Assembly: GCF_950295315.1 (NCBI RefSeq)
Contig: NW_026647602.1
Location: forward strand, 1-64,000
Direction: 5' to 3'
DNA from: Erinaceus europaeus
Lineage: Eukaryota; Chordata; Mammalia; Eulipotyphla; Erinaceidae
DNA: 64,000 nucleotides
The notes under the pieces were generated by a model that saw only the letters and a program-made list of their open reading frames with translations, was not told where the DNA came from and searched no databases. The translations under genes and the position numbers were made by a program. Positions 45,104-57,270 of the stretch are shown here, one piece after another. Position 1 is the first letter of the stretch. Each line of letters starts with the position of its first letter.

Positions 45104-47284
45104 CAGTCTTGCAATCAACAAAGCCTAAGTTATCTACAGGCTGACCCTTTAAGAAATCATGTGTTGGCCTCAGCTGTCCTGTGTCTTTTCAATCCTTTAT
45201 GAATTTCTAAGAATACTTACTTCGTGTAGTCATGAGAAATGTGTAATATTCTGAAGTTACTGGGGACCATCACCTATGCTTGGCAGAGTATTAACAATTG
45301 CAAATGACTGAGTTGGGAGTAGCTTTGAGAGGCCATGTTTGAGGGTCTGCTGATTCACTATGGTGGGACCCATTTACTATTGACTCACTTTAATGTCATT
45401 GTTTTTGGAGAAGGAGGTCAATTTAAGATGACTGTTCTTTCTAAGAACATTTTGTTGTTGTTGATTTATTTTAGTCTATTGATCATTGGGTTAGTCTGGG
45501 CAATATAGGGATTACTACTTCCAGAATCACCTGAAGAAGTAAAGTTTGGCGCATGATCCTACACCAACACCATTAGTTCACTAACAATGAGTCACATTCC
45601 TTGATTGTCTTATAGGTTGGATACTTTTCACATGAGTAAGAAATCACTATCTATGTTAACCATATTATTTCTTCCATTCTCCTCCTACTCTTTTGCTTTT
45701 GCTTTTAAGTATTTTAGAATTGAGCAGTTACTACTCAGCCTCAATGAAGCAGTATCTATTCTCAGTGTCTTGGTTTTTTGTTTGTTTGTTTGTTTGTTTT
45801 TCCCATTTCTTTTCTCTTCCTTTTAGGACAAACTTCTAAGTGGTCTTTTCTTCCATAATGCCAGGTGTAGCAATGCTGCCTTCTGTCACCATGGAACCTT
45901 ATTAACTTATTCCACCACTATCTTCTGTTTCCAGAAGTTTTTCAGTTACTGATCTCACTGTTTTCTTTGGAACTGCAAAAGAGCCTAACAAATAAATTGG
46001 AGACTGGTTCATTATGTACTTATTCTACTTTACAGTTCTTTAAGAACTTTTCGGTAGTTTCACAGCTGGTGTAATTAGAGTAATTTAGTCATTATCATCA
46101 TCGCCATCATCATCACCTACTATTATAATAGTGAAAATATTATAACTGTAAGCTGCTTTGCTTCATATGAGCTAAATATTAAATACTATAAAGATAGTTT
46201 TTGAGGCATTTTAATTTACCAGTTCCTAAGTTGAATTGGACATTAATACATACTTATGTTTTATTTATCTAAATTTTCATTTAAAAGTATTTAATACTCT
46301 GTTAGATAATATTATTTAAAAAAAAAAAAAAAAAACATATGTGGGGCCAGACAGTTGACTGCCACTTATGCATCTTTCTCAAATGTCATCAGAACCTGTA
46401 AGCAGAGAAGAAGGAATTTTTAGATAATTCCATTTCATTTATTTCATCAATGAAGACATTGAAGCAATATGAAATTGAATTGACCAAGGTCACAAATCTA
46501 ACTAATGCCAACAATGAGACAAAAATAATCTGGGGGGTGAGGGTTTGGGGGGGTAGATAACATAAACACTGCTCATATTGGTGGTAATAACATATATGCA
46601 TATATATATATATATGTAATTACGTATATATAGTAATTACAACAAATTAACCTTCAATGAAACAAAGTTGGTGCTTGGTGTTTTGTTCGAAACTTGCAAA
46701 TATTATGGAGATTTATCTTAATTGCTGTTACTTTTTGTAACAGACAGTTCAGTTAAAGGCTATATTCTTTATAGGTATTTAGCAGAAATAAACAATGAAA
46801 TATTAGTTTCACAATCTTAAAATATCAGTGTGAGATCTGAAATAAATGATTTTATGTTGAATATCACCAAGAAGTTAATAAAGTTGATAAAGAATAGGAT
46901 GGAGGGTAAAAATTAAAAAAATTAAAAAGACTAGGATATACACAAAATATATTTAAAAATCAAGTGGTAATAAGATGTTACCAAGTACTTAAAATATACC
47001 CATAATTAGCAGTTTAAAGACACCACAAATGAGGCATATACTAGTACTGTTTAGATATTTAGCCATTTTTAGATGATACACGCATTTCTTGAAATATGGG
47101 CTTCAAAAGAAATCATATATATCACTCTAAGTACAATTGCCACCTGTCTTAGAGAATATGATACTTAAAGGTTCATGAACTTGTGGTTCTGAGTTCTAAA
47201 CAAGCTTTTTTCATTTTTTGATTCTGAGTGCTTTGCTCCTTAAAATATCGAACTATGCTTATAGTCACATATTACTCTTCAGGT
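45104..47284. other. GMDS intron, mostly unannotated
   Basis: A (GTTT)n lies at 45778-45800, an A-run at 46318-46335 and a (TA)n at 46595-46617. 46405-46540 (GACCAAGGTCACAAATCTAA) has a MIR/L2-like phrase but is too short to call firmly. Confidence 0.5.
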
Positions 47285-47548
47285 TTTTTTTCCCCACCAG
47301 GGTTATAACTGAGGCGTGATGACTGTGTGGGTGGACTCCACAATTTCAGCCGCCTTCCCCCCCCCCCTCTTTCTATATTCAGTAAAAGTAAAAGACAAAA
47401 ACGAGGGGAGAGAAAGAGAAAGGAGAGACATTTGTAGCACTGTTGTATTGCTTCTGAAGCTTTCCCCAGGCAGGTGGGGATCAGAAACTCAAACCCAGGT
47501 CCTCATGCTTGTCATATATGCTCTTCTGGATGAAACACCACCCAGCCT
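47285..47548 (-). mobile_element. SINE-B-like long form
   Basis: CCACCAGGGTTATAACTGAG (3' module complement), CAGGCAGGTGGGGATCAGAA, CTCAAACCCAGGTCC and GAAACACCACCCAGCC. Confidence 0.85.
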
Positions 47549-47607
47549 GTGTCTAACCTTTTTTGTTTGTCTGTTTTGTTGTTGTTTGCCTTGCTTTGCT
47601 TTGTTTT

Positions 47608-47745
47608 AATTGCCACTAGGGTTATTGCTTGGGCTTGGCGTAAACACCACAAATCCACCACTTCTGGCACTCATTTTTTTTCTATTTTATTTGGTAGTAC
47701 AAAGAGAAATTGAGGGCAGGGGGAGATAGGGAGAAGGGAAGAAGA
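47608..47745 (-). mobile_element. SINE 3' module and partial body
   Basis: GCCACTAGGGTTATTGCTTG, CACAAATCCACCACTTCTGG and AAAGAGAAATTGAGGGCAGG. The head is absent. Confidence 0.85.
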
Positions 47746-47814
47746 ACTAGCTAATGTGAGATTGAATGCTTAAGTCGTAGTAAAATTTTAGATATTTCCC
47801 TTCACTTTTTTTGT

Positions 47815-48033
47815 TTTATTATTTTTAATTGTCTTTATTTATTGGCTAGAGACAGCCAGAATTCAAGAAGGAAAAGGGAGATAGAGAGGGACAGTGACAG
47901 AGAGACACCTGCAACCATGCTTCACCACTTATGAAGCTTTCTCTCTGCAGAAGAGCACTAGGGACTTGAACCTGGGTCCTTGCACACTATATATAACATA
48001 TGCGCTCAACTAGGTACACTACCACCTGGTCCA
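47815..48033 (-). mobile_element. SINE-B
   Basis: TTTATTTATTGGCTAGAGAC, ACTTGAACCTGGGTCC (B box complement) and GTACACTACCACCTGGTCC. Confidence 0.92.
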
Positions 48034-48050
48034 AAATATTATAAAGATTG

Positions 48051-48399
48051 GGGGTCAGGCGGTGGCGCAGTGGGTTAAGCGCATGTGGCACAAAGCACAG
48101 GGACCGTCGTAGGGATCCCAGTTCGAGCCCCCTGCTCCCCCTCTGCAGGGGGGTCACTTCTCAGGCGGTGAAGCAGGTCTGCAGGTGTCTGTCTTTCTCC
48201 CCCCTCTCTGTCTTCCCTCCTCTCTCCATTTCTCTCTGTCCTATCCAACAACGAACAACATCAACAATGGCAATAATAATAACCACAACGAGGCTATAAC
48301 AACAAGGGCAACAAAAGAGGGAAAAATGGCCTCCAGGAGCGGTGGATTCATGGTGCAGGCAGCGAGCCCCAGCAGTAACCCTGGAGGAAAAAAATATAT
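48051..48399 (+). mobile_element. SINE-A long form with 15-bp duplication
   Basis: GGTGGCGCAGTGGGTTAAGC head, CCAGTTCGAGCCCCC B box, full body, and 3' module (CCTCCAGGAGCGGTGGATTC). Perfect duplication ATATTATAAAGATTG at 48036-48050 and 48400-48414. A good reference copy of the long form. Confidence 0.97.
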
Positions 48400-48683
48400 A
48401 TATTATAAAGATTGATAATGGTTTATTGCTGTGAATATACAATTAGTATTCTAGGATAATGGCTCTCAAGTGGGGGTAAAGGAATAAAGGTTAGTAGAAC
48501 ATAACTTTACCTCCTAATAGTGATAATATCTGGAGTTAACTGTCATACTGGAGGTAAAGGGTGCTACCAGCAACCAGTATGGTAGATAGTCACTAGAGAT
48601 GATCCTGTTCATCCCACACCCTGAAGATACAGTCCCCTAAAACAAAGAACGAGCCAGCCCCAAATGTCAGAAACCTCTCTCTA

Positions 48684-48981
48684 TGGGGGAGTTGGTTGGC
48701 AGCGCAGAGGGTTAAGCTCACGTGGTGCAAAGCACAAGGAATGGTGTAAGGATCCTGGTTCAAGCCCCGGCTCCCCACCTGCAGGGGAGTTGCTTCACAA
48801 GCAATGATGCAGGTCTGCAGCAATGATGCAGGTCTTTCTCTCCCCCTCTGTCTTCCCCTCCTCTCTCCATTTCTCTCTGCTTATCCAATGACAATGACAT
48901 TAATAACAACAATAATAACTACAATAATAAAACAACAAGGACAACAAAAGGGAAAATAAATATTTTAAAAAATTTTAAAAA
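48684..48981 (+). mobile_element. SINE-A with internal tandem duplication
   Basis: TTGGCAGCGCAGAGGGTTAA head, CTGGTTCAAGCCCC B box. GCAATGATGCAGGTCT occurs twice at 48802-48833. Duplication AGAAACCTCWCTCTA at 48669-48683 and 48982-48996 (one mismatch). Confidence 0.94.
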
Positions 48982-48996
48982 AGAAACCTCACTCTA

Positions 48997-49741
48997 GAAT
49001 TCTGTCCCCAAATATTATCATCTCATCTGTTATGTAAGGCCCTCTTTTACTTTGCATTTAATTCTTCATAGAGTTTAGCAAACATTTAGCTAAACAAAAG
49101 AGAACAAAATGCTGATTTATGTGAAAGTATTATGACAGTGTTTTCACTTACTGTGGGCCAAATCTATGCCAAGGAAACCCAGAGAACATATTGATAGATA
49201 TGATTTTAGGGCACTCGTAAAACGGTTGGTGGTGAATTCTCATTGTGGTGACATACTGCTCCACTGAACCATGTTCACAACCATTCCTCCTGCTCCAAAA
49301 TAAGAGGATATTTCCCTTTTGCTACAAATCATAGTGAGAACAAAGTTTGTCTTGGGATTAAGCTATAGAGTCAATGCCATGGGTTTAGTATAAGACAACC
49401 ATTAAGATGGATGGATCTGAGATAATCTTTTAGTGGGTAGCGTTACAGTAACATCAGTGTGTGAGGAGGGTCACTGTATAAGAGAATTTTCCTTTTGTAA
49501 AAGGCTTTCCTTTTCCTGAAAAATTATCAGGGTCAAAGCTATATTTACACTTTAGAGGATAATAGAATGCATGCAAAATTAAGTAGCTGGAACTTGCTTT
49601 TATTTAATACCAATAGACAGAACATATTACACTTTCTTTGTATGCATATATGTACATATATACATCAGAAAAATAATGTTAATTCTTATTAGTCTGGTTA
49701 GCAAAATTTAAATTGTGCTAATGTAGAAATTTAGGAAACAG
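48997..49741. other. GMDS intron, nothing recognised
   Basis: Unclassified sequence without obvious repeats. Confidence 0.5.
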
Positions 49742-49872
49742 GGTGGGGTAAATAACATTGATTATGCCAAGAGGCTCTCCTGTCTGAGGCTCCAAAGTCC
49801 CACATTCAATCCCCCAAACACTGTAAGCCAGAGCTAAGCAGGGCTCATATAAAGAAAAAAAAAAAAATTTTA
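49742..49872 (+). mobile_element. SINE-C
   Basis: GGGGTAAATAACATTGATTA head, GCCAAGAGGCTCTCCTGTCT, CCCACATTCAATCCCCC B box, CAGAGCTAAGCAGGGCTC and poly-A. Confidence 0.85.
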
Positions 49873-51932
49873 GGAAGCAAGCAAACCAAAATAAAAAGAC
49901 AAATGTTTTACTTATATTTCTATTTGTCAGTTGTGCTTGGTGGTATTTTTTTCAAACAACATCATTCTTAATTTATTGAAAAAAATTTTAGCAACCATTA
50001 TGAAATCAGGGAATGAAGAAATCTCTTAGTGGATTTTAGTGGGGCATTATAGGTTTTACACAATGCTATGTTGTCTTTGTATAAGTGTTAGATGGTTGGC
50101 TACTCACCTTGACCCACCAGATTCTAGGTGGTGTTTCTGGTTGGGCACAAAGTGACATCATCTGGTTTTCCATTACATTTGTAGACTGTGCTATTTCACA
50201 GATGACATGTTGACTCAAAGATCACAGAACTGTCTGCCCATAATATTTTCTGTGGAGAGATGATGTGTAATTGCTTGAACATGAAAGACTTTTGAAACAA
50301 TACTTGGTCCAGTGGGAAGTGTTTATTGCCACTACATAAAGACAAGTCTTTCCATTGCACCAAGGCAAACCTTCTGGTATAATTCAAGATTTATACTGAA
50401 TGTTTTGTATTTTCTTGAGATACTTACTTTTGAAACTAAGGTGACAAATGTGTGACCTCACACAGCACAACTCCAAGGGATTAAGAGACTGAGAACATTG
50501 AACAAGGACATGATCAACCACTCTGAGCCAGATCTTACTCAGACTTTGTTTTCCACTCTGTTGATAAAAGATCAATTGTACCCATTCTCAGGTAGCAGAT
50601 TCTAGCGTAGCCAACTACTAGTAGGATTCTGATGAATACTGGCAAGAGACTGCCACAGTGAGAAATGTGAGTCCAGCAGGGTTTGCCAGTTACAAATGGC
50701 CTCTTTGAACTGAAAGCTGGGAACATATTAATGATGTTTGCAGATTAATTTGAGTAGTCTCTGAGACACCTGTGAATTGCAAAAAGCATAAAAGTCAGGT
50801 TGTATTGGAGAATTACTAAAATCACAAGCATAGTTATTTACCATGCATAATAAGGCCATTGGAAAATATAATGATAAACTCTGGGAATAAAACCAGCAGG
50901 GCAGAGCAGCCTAAAAAGACACAGAAAAGAGAAAATGCCTTGATCAGAATAGTTCTTTAGATCATTTTGTGTGTTTGCAGGGTAAGGGACATTGATTTTT
51001 TTTCCAGAATTACCAAACATCCTTCATAGCTTGCAAATATACTTCTAGCACCTATAGTCTAAATATAGCCTCAATTAAGATTGCAAGCAGGATTAAACAG
51101 GTTTTTTTTTAAAAAAAATAGTACTTTGAGGATCAGATTATATGACTTTATGATTGAGAAAAGTCATATCTCCCACAAGTGCCTCTTTAACCTGATGTTC
51201 CACATCAATTCTGACCGTCTAGAGGTGAGGGAATATAATCTGGTGAGCTGAGTTCTGTAGAGGCTACTTGTCAATGTTTCTTCTTCAAGTAGTTTAACAT
51301 CAGAGGAGTAAGACTTCAGACAACAGGTGTGAGATTATTTAAAATTTCACAAGAATTCCTAGAATTATTTAGGGAATCAGCAGCTGGGAGTACTGAGTCA
51401 GCCAAAGCTGGGCCCAATGCTACTTTGACCTCCTTTATAATTATAAGGTAGTGATGGGACTGGCTACTTAAATACATTTTATAAGTTGTACTTGGATCTT
51501 ATTGGAGTTTTGGCTCAGCCATCTCAACAAATCCTTTTGCCTTCATATACCCTTGATTTAATGAGTGTTTCCACATATTTTTATACAGACACTTCTAGTC
51601 TAGACAAACCCTAATGATGGGTAGAGTAACAATTTCCAGAATAAACAAACCTAAGTAAAAGAAAGATTGTAGTAAAAACCTTTTTGGTGTCTTATAATTT
51701 TGAGTTTTTTTTTTTTTATAAAGGTGCAAAGGCAGGATGTACATAAAAATAAAGTAGCCCGTAATGATATGCAATCAAGAAAGTAAAACAATCTGATCTC
51801 AAAGATACACTTCTTCCCTATGAGAAAGGTAGGTTGTCAATGAAATTGTAGAAGTCCTTATGGCCACACAATGTTAAAGAAGGCTGGGTCGAAATATACA
51901 AGAAATTCTCAGTTCTGACCCAGGTGCTTCTT
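49873..51932. other. GMDS intron, long unannotated stretch
   Basis: About 2 kb without any SINE, unusual for this window. Short minus-strand frames around 50200-50730 and 50838-51020 show no recognised family. It may be conserved intronic sequence or an old decayed repeat; I cannot tell. Confidence 0.5.
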
Positions 51933-51946
51933 AAAATCCTAACAGT

Positions 51947-52270
51947 GTTTCCCTGAGCAGAGGACATCACCTGTGTGTCCTGGAACCCTAATTCCCCAGA
52001 GCCCTGCCCCACTAGGAAAAGATGGAAACAGGTTGTAGGTATGGATCAACCTGCCAACACCCATGTCCAGCATAGAAGCAATTACAGAAGCCAGACCTCC
52101 CACCTTCTGCACCCCATAGAGATCTTTGGTCCATACTTCCAGAGGGATAAAGAATAGGGAAGCTATCCCAATGGAGGAGATAGGATACGGAACTATGGTG
52201 GTGGGAATTGTATGGAACTGTACCCCTTTTATCACACAATCTTGTCAATTATTATTAAATCACTTAATAA
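51947..52270 (+). mobile_element. L1 3'UTR insertion with 14-bp duplication
   Basis: CAGAGGACATCACCTGTGTG, GGATCAACCTGCCAACACCC and ATTATTAAATCACTTAATAA tail, a complete-end, 5'-truncated L1 tail. Perfect duplication AAAATCCTAACAGT at 51933-51946 and 52271-52284. It supplies the plus-strand reference for the minus 3'UTR copies at 1, 21413, 33845 and 61511. Confidence 0.96.
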
Positions 52271-52284
52271 AAAATCCTAACAGT

Positions 52285-53092
52285 TATTTTGTACAGACAT
52301 TTTTTGAGGAACAGGAAGCTTTGTCAGAGTAGCACTGATTAGTTTTGTTGCAATAAAGCAAACAGTACTGTTAAGCAACTGATGTATACCTGCCAGATTG
52401 TATACTCTTACTAGTTTGTGATGGAAATTTAATCTCAAGTGCTCGACATTTAGAAATGTTTTTCTTCTTAAATTTGTAGGCAAAGGGAAATGTTCTTTAT
52501 TGGGAGCAAATAAAGAGATAGTGAACTGAATATATGGAAAAGAAATATAGTCTACTTTCCTATACCCAGTACTCTGAGCACATGCCAAAATAGTTTTTAA
52601 AATAATCTGTTTCTCTCTGAAAGAAATGCAGAAAAATGTGGTAGACACAGATGTGCTAAGTAAGATTGATGATTATGAAATTAAAACCACCTTTTCTTTC
52701 TAATGGATTTGCAGTGGGGACTGTAGAAGTGGAGTGTTCTCCATGAACTAGACCTAGACCTCTAGATGGCGCTTCCATCAGAAGGAAGAATTCCCAAGAT
52801 GCTCACCCTTCACTAGGTAGACATAGCTGGCTGGTGTCCCATTGGATTGTCCTACAACAATATGACAAACACCTTCTTTCCACTGACAAAATTCCTAGCG
52901 TCTCCTTCCCCAACGCCTCTAACACTAGCATCATTAAAATGAAAAAAAAAAAAAAGAAAAAAAAAAGAAAAAAACTTATCCCCTTTTCTTGCCAGGATTC
53001 TAAGTGCCTCAAAGGTTGGAATCTTTAAACACAAATTAACCTTCAAATATGGAGGTTTCCTAACTTACATTTCTAAGAAGTCTCAGTTAGTA
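52285..53092. other. GMDS intron, nothing recognised
   Basis: A-rich run at 52940-52975. 52690-52925 is GC-richer (CTCTAGATGGCGCTTCC) but matches nothing I know. Confidence 0.5.
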
Positions 53093-53260
53093 ATAATAAT
53101 ATCACGAGAGCATAGCAGCTATCACTTACTTAGCCCTTACCATGTGCAAGGTATTCTGGTTTTCATTTTTTCTTAATCTTTACAATAAAGAAATTAAAAA
53201 TTGTTTACATGAAAAGACAAATTTGGAGAGATAAGATTTCCTTTCAATGGTAAGTGAAGC
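53093..53260 (+). mobile_element. MIR element
   Basis: TAGCAGCTATCACTTACTTA, CCCTTACCATGTGCAAGGTA and AATCTTTACAATAAAG follow the 5' half of MIR in order. An old mammalian SINE unrelated to the three local families. Confidence 0.78.
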
Positions 53261-54834
53261 AGGCAAACTAGATATTTTTCCTGTTGTTGCATGGGTTTTA
53301 TGCCTATGTAGCTCAAGGCAGGACTTGTTGGGTCATAAAAGCCAATTATTTAATAGTTTATGTTTGTTTACACTCTGATCTAGTGACAGCATGTCCTTGA
53401 AGCATCTAACACTATTGGTCAGGACATTCTAGGCAAAGTCTATAGGACATTTCTATACATGCATGAACTTTTTATAAGGAACTGGTGTGTGGTTATGGAG
53501 ACTGAGAATTCCCACTTTTGTTATCACTAAACTAGAAATCTAGGTGTACGTCCAAATAGAGTCAAAGACCTGAGATCTGAAGGAGGTCATGTGGAAGTTT
53601 CCATCTGAGAGCAGCAGCTTATTCAGGCATAAAAATAATTCTTCATTCCTCTGCCTTTTTGTTCTTTAAGACCTTAGGGATATAAAGAGACCCACTCATA
53701 TTAGTGCAAACATGCTTTATTTCATTTGCTGATTTAATCAATGCTGCTCTCATTGGAATTGACCCTCCAGACAAAGCCAAAAGTCACGCTTAGTCAGATA
53801 CCTGGATACCCTGTGACCTGTTTAAGGCAACATATAGAATTAGTTACCATATTGAATGAATGTAATCTTTTGATCACTATCTAAATTTCTCAAAAATTGA
53901 TATTATGTTTCCCTCACTACTGTAATATAAGAACAGTTCTGTCACTGCTCTCACTGCCTTAGAGAGATTATGTGCTATGTTCATAGGGTTCCCTAGACCT
54001 CCACTTTAAAATCCCACATAGATAAGAAGTCTTACACAGGTATAGATTGAATTAGAGGAGGGAGACTAACAAATGAGGAAGTCATGCTTTCCCTTATGAT
54101 TTTCCATTCCTTAATATTATCCATATATACCATATCAATAATGAAGGCAGTGTTCACTGACTGGCACATAATACTTAGAAGTCATCTCTTATTTCTAATT
54201 ATTCTTGCCTTTGGAATCTGACCTTGTATAAAATATTTCATCAAATGAATGCAACAATTATTATAGAGGCAGCTATGTTATTTCCTTTACTTTGGGTGGA
54301 AAAAATATCCACTGTGCTGATTTGTTTTTAGGATAGTTTATGTATTTACTTTTTGTGTGTGTGACCAGAGAAAATAACAGGAACTGCATCATTTTTTGGT
54401 ACCTTGCAGTCTTTATACTGGAATGCCTCAATACCAATACTGTTTTAGAGTTACCCTGAATGTGAATTTTATATGTAGTCCTGCTTTACTTTGTAAATGT
54501 CACTACACTTGTAAGTCAAGATAGAAGCAAAAGAAAAAATTAATCCATGAGGTTAAGAGTGAGCATTGTCATCCTATCCAATAGCTCAAAATATTAATCC
54601 TGAAATACATCCCAAAAAGTAATATAGAACGATTTAGGAAAATTAATTGTTTAATGTTAATGAATTATTCCTGTAGAACTGTTGATTTTAAAGTATACTA
54701 TATCTATCTCTGTATTATTCCCATACATCTTTCCTTTTTGTATAAATTGAATATGTGGTCTCCTAGGGCAAAAGCTTGATCCTTTTATATTAAAATTCTA
54801 GTCTCTTTATGAAAAAAAAAATTGTGATAGTTCA
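53261..54834. other. GMDS intron, nothing recognised
   Basis: About 1.6 kb of AT-rich DNA without SINE or L1 landmarks. Confidence 0.5.
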
Positions 54835-55046
54835 TGGGCCAGATGGTAGTGCACCTGGTTGAGCACATGTTACAGTGTGCAAGGACCTGGGGTCAAGGCC
54901 CCAGTCCCAATCTGCAGGGGAGAAGCTTCATGAGGGGTAATGTCATGCTGCAGGTGTGTCTCTTCCTCTTCTTCTTCCTCTCCCTATATCCCTCTCCCTT
55001 TCAATTTCTCTCTTTCCTATAAATAATTAATACATAAAATAGTTTA
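54835..55046 (+). mobile_element. SINE-B
   Basis: GGGCCAGATGGTAGTGCACC head, CTGGGGTCAAGGCCCC (mutated B box), CT body and AAATAATTAATACATAAAAT tail. Confidence 0.92.
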
Positions 55047-55277
55047 AAAGGAAATTCATAGGGGCCCTTAACATAAAGAACAAGAAGAAACTCTGACACT
55101 AAAATGTGCTAGAAGAGATATCAGCTACCTGCTACATAGCCAGAGAATTTCTATATCATTGGCTTTTTCATGTGATATCATCTTAATGCTTACTGGTAAT
55201 ACATGACCTTGTAAAACATATCGGTTTATTTTCAGTAAAAGACATGGAGGCAGAGAGAAATGAAAAAGACAGCACAG

Positions 55278-55392
55278 CACCAGGCCAGCATAATAGCTCA
55301 CTTGGATAGAGTGCTGCTTTACCATGTGCACTATGGCATATTTGAGTCCCTTCATCACTGAACTGAAGAAAGCTCTCGTGTTTTTTTTTTCC
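55278..55392 (+). mobile_element. Diverged SINE
   Basis: AGGCCAGCATAATAGCTCAC head, CATATTTGAGTCCCTTCATC, GAAGAAAGCTCTCGTG; the CT body is mostly lost. Confidence 0.7.
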
Positions 55393-55835
55393 GAAGACAA
55401 CTTTTGAGGTACAGTGGCAGATTTTTGTTTTTCTACAACAATATTCCCCAAAGTGAACAGGAGCAACTTGCAGGTCACATACAGTGATTAGCAAGCATCA
55501 AATACTTAGCTATTGGAGTGCATGTCTAGAACAGATTCTCCCATAGCACTCAGAGGCTATGTATGGCCTTGGTGAAGGCGAGGTAAGGTGGGGAAATACC
55601 GCTTTGAGATTTTGCAACTCTGTAAAGTGGAAGAGCTAGGAAATCAAAGCAACCAGGGCATTTGCAATAAAGGATAGGAGTGATAGCCATTTGAAAGAGA
55701 AGAAAATGAAGCTTGGAGGACCTGAGAAATCTATAGAGACCAAAATTGACACTGGAAAGCTGATGGTAGCACTGTGAAGATGGACTTGATAAACAGGAGA
55801 ATGACTCAGAGTGGGGTGTATAATATTTGAGAGGA
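55393..55835. other. GMDS intron, nothing recognised
   Basis: Two overlapping minus-strand frames lie at 55550-55938, partly within the next SINE. No family recognised. Confidence 0.5.
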
Positions 55836-56039
55836 GGGCACCTGGGCTCTGGTACACCCTGTAGGACACACATTTTACCATGTGCAAGGATCTGGGCTTA
55901 AGCTCCCTGTCCCAACCTGCAGGTAGAGGAAGTTTCATGAATAGTGAAGCAGTGATGCAGATGTCTTTCTAATCCCCCCCCCTTTCCTCTCAATTTCTCT
56001 CTGTTTTTATAAAACAAAAATAAAATAAATAAAAAATGT
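55836..56039 (+). mobile_element. SINE-B, diverged
   Basis: GGGCACCTGGGCTCTGGTAC head, CTGGGCTTAAGCTCCC, CATGAATAGTGAAGCAGTGA, CT body and AAAATAAAATAAATAAAA tail. Confidence 0.87.
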
Positions 56040-56559
56040 TAAATATGTATTTGAGGGGGGAGAGAAGTCCCATGCAAATACCTACCCATTTTTCACATAC
56101 CTGTTTTCCTGCAGAAGAGCTGTCTATAGAGCCCACCTTTCACCCCACTATCCTCTAATGAACTCCTCAAGAACTTCAGAACAACAACAACAAAAAAGAC
56201 AGAAGCATCTTCATGATCTCTCTCTGCTGGATCAGTTTTTTTTCCCCTCATCTTTAGATCTTTCCACTGAACAAAGACCTTGCTTTCTTTCCCTAGCTAT
56301 CTAGATTTAAAATCCTATTCATCTCACCTTCTCTACCATATAGTAAACTTCCTTTTAAAAAAAAAAAAAAAAAAAAAAAGGCAGCTTCTTCTCTCTAAGG
56401 ACTTTACTCCACTTTTTTGGGATCCTCTCAACCATCAGACTGCTTTCCTCTGAAGTTCTCTCATGGGGGGAGGGGATGTCATCAGTCACTGTGACATTGC
56501 TGTACCCTCTGATTGTAGTCTGTCTGTCCATTGGCCTCCTTCCTGACCTGAAGTCCAGT
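56040..56559. other. GMDS intron, nothing recognised
   Basis: An A-run lies at 56357-56380 after CCTTTT. Otherwise unclassified. Confidence 0.5.
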
Positions 56560-56900
56560 GATTAACAACCACCTGGACTAGTGCTTTCCAGCCCTGGGGA
56601 TTCCTCCATGCTCTTGTTTCTCTTCAGCCTTATTGCTTTCTCTTTTTGCTCATCATCACTGCTTCCTCCTCATCTATTTGACCTCACAGAGTTGTAGTGT
56701 TAGTGGATTTTGTTCTTGGATCACTTCTGTTTTCCTGCTCACTTCCCTCTCTTGGTGGTCTCAGCCAGTCTCGAAACTTGAAACACGAATGGTTCCCAAA
56801 TGTGTGTTTTCTCATGGATCTTCGCTGGGCAGCAGACTCATATATTCACCTTGACTTTAGAGGAGGGCTCACCCTGCCTCACCATGATTTAAATATTTAG
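56560..56900 (+). repeat. Possible ancient mammalian repeat
   Basis: TCCCTCTCTTGGTGGTCTCA, GGTTCCCAAATGTGTGTTTT and GCAGACTCATATATTCACCT follow the order of an old dispersed mammalian repeat I half-recognise but cannot name. Low confidence. Confidence 0.35.
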
Positions 56901-57042
56901 TGCTTATTAATTCTCTGTTGTCAGCTCAGTGTATCACATGAGTGGAAAGGTTTAGAAAAACAGTCTGTGTGTGAGTGTAGTGTTTGCATATGAATTTGTT
57001 TTAATTTTGAATGGTTTTCATTTTCTCTAGGTCAGTTTATTT

Positions 57043-57270
57043 GACTAAGGTAGTGTTTTGCAATGGAGGACAGTTTGTCTCCCAATGGGTGATTTAACAA
57101 TGTGTGCAGACATTTGGGTTGTCATGAATAATGAGTGCTACTCGCATCTAGCAGGCAAAGTTCAAGAGATTCTATTGAAAACTCAGCAATGCATAGAATG
57201 CACCCTCCTCCCCACTCCAGAAAAAGTAATCAGTCTCCGGTGTCAATAATGGTAATGCCAATAATGAACA
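57043..57270 (+). mobile_element. MER20-like DNA transposon remnant (hAT-Charlie, non-autonomous)
   Basis: GCAATGGAGGACAGTTTGTC, GTGCAGACATTTGGGTTGTC, GTGCTACTCGCATCTAGCAG, CAATGCATAGAATGCACC and GTGTCAATAATGGT match the order and spacing of MER20 as I remember it. Heavily diverged. Confidence 0.72.
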
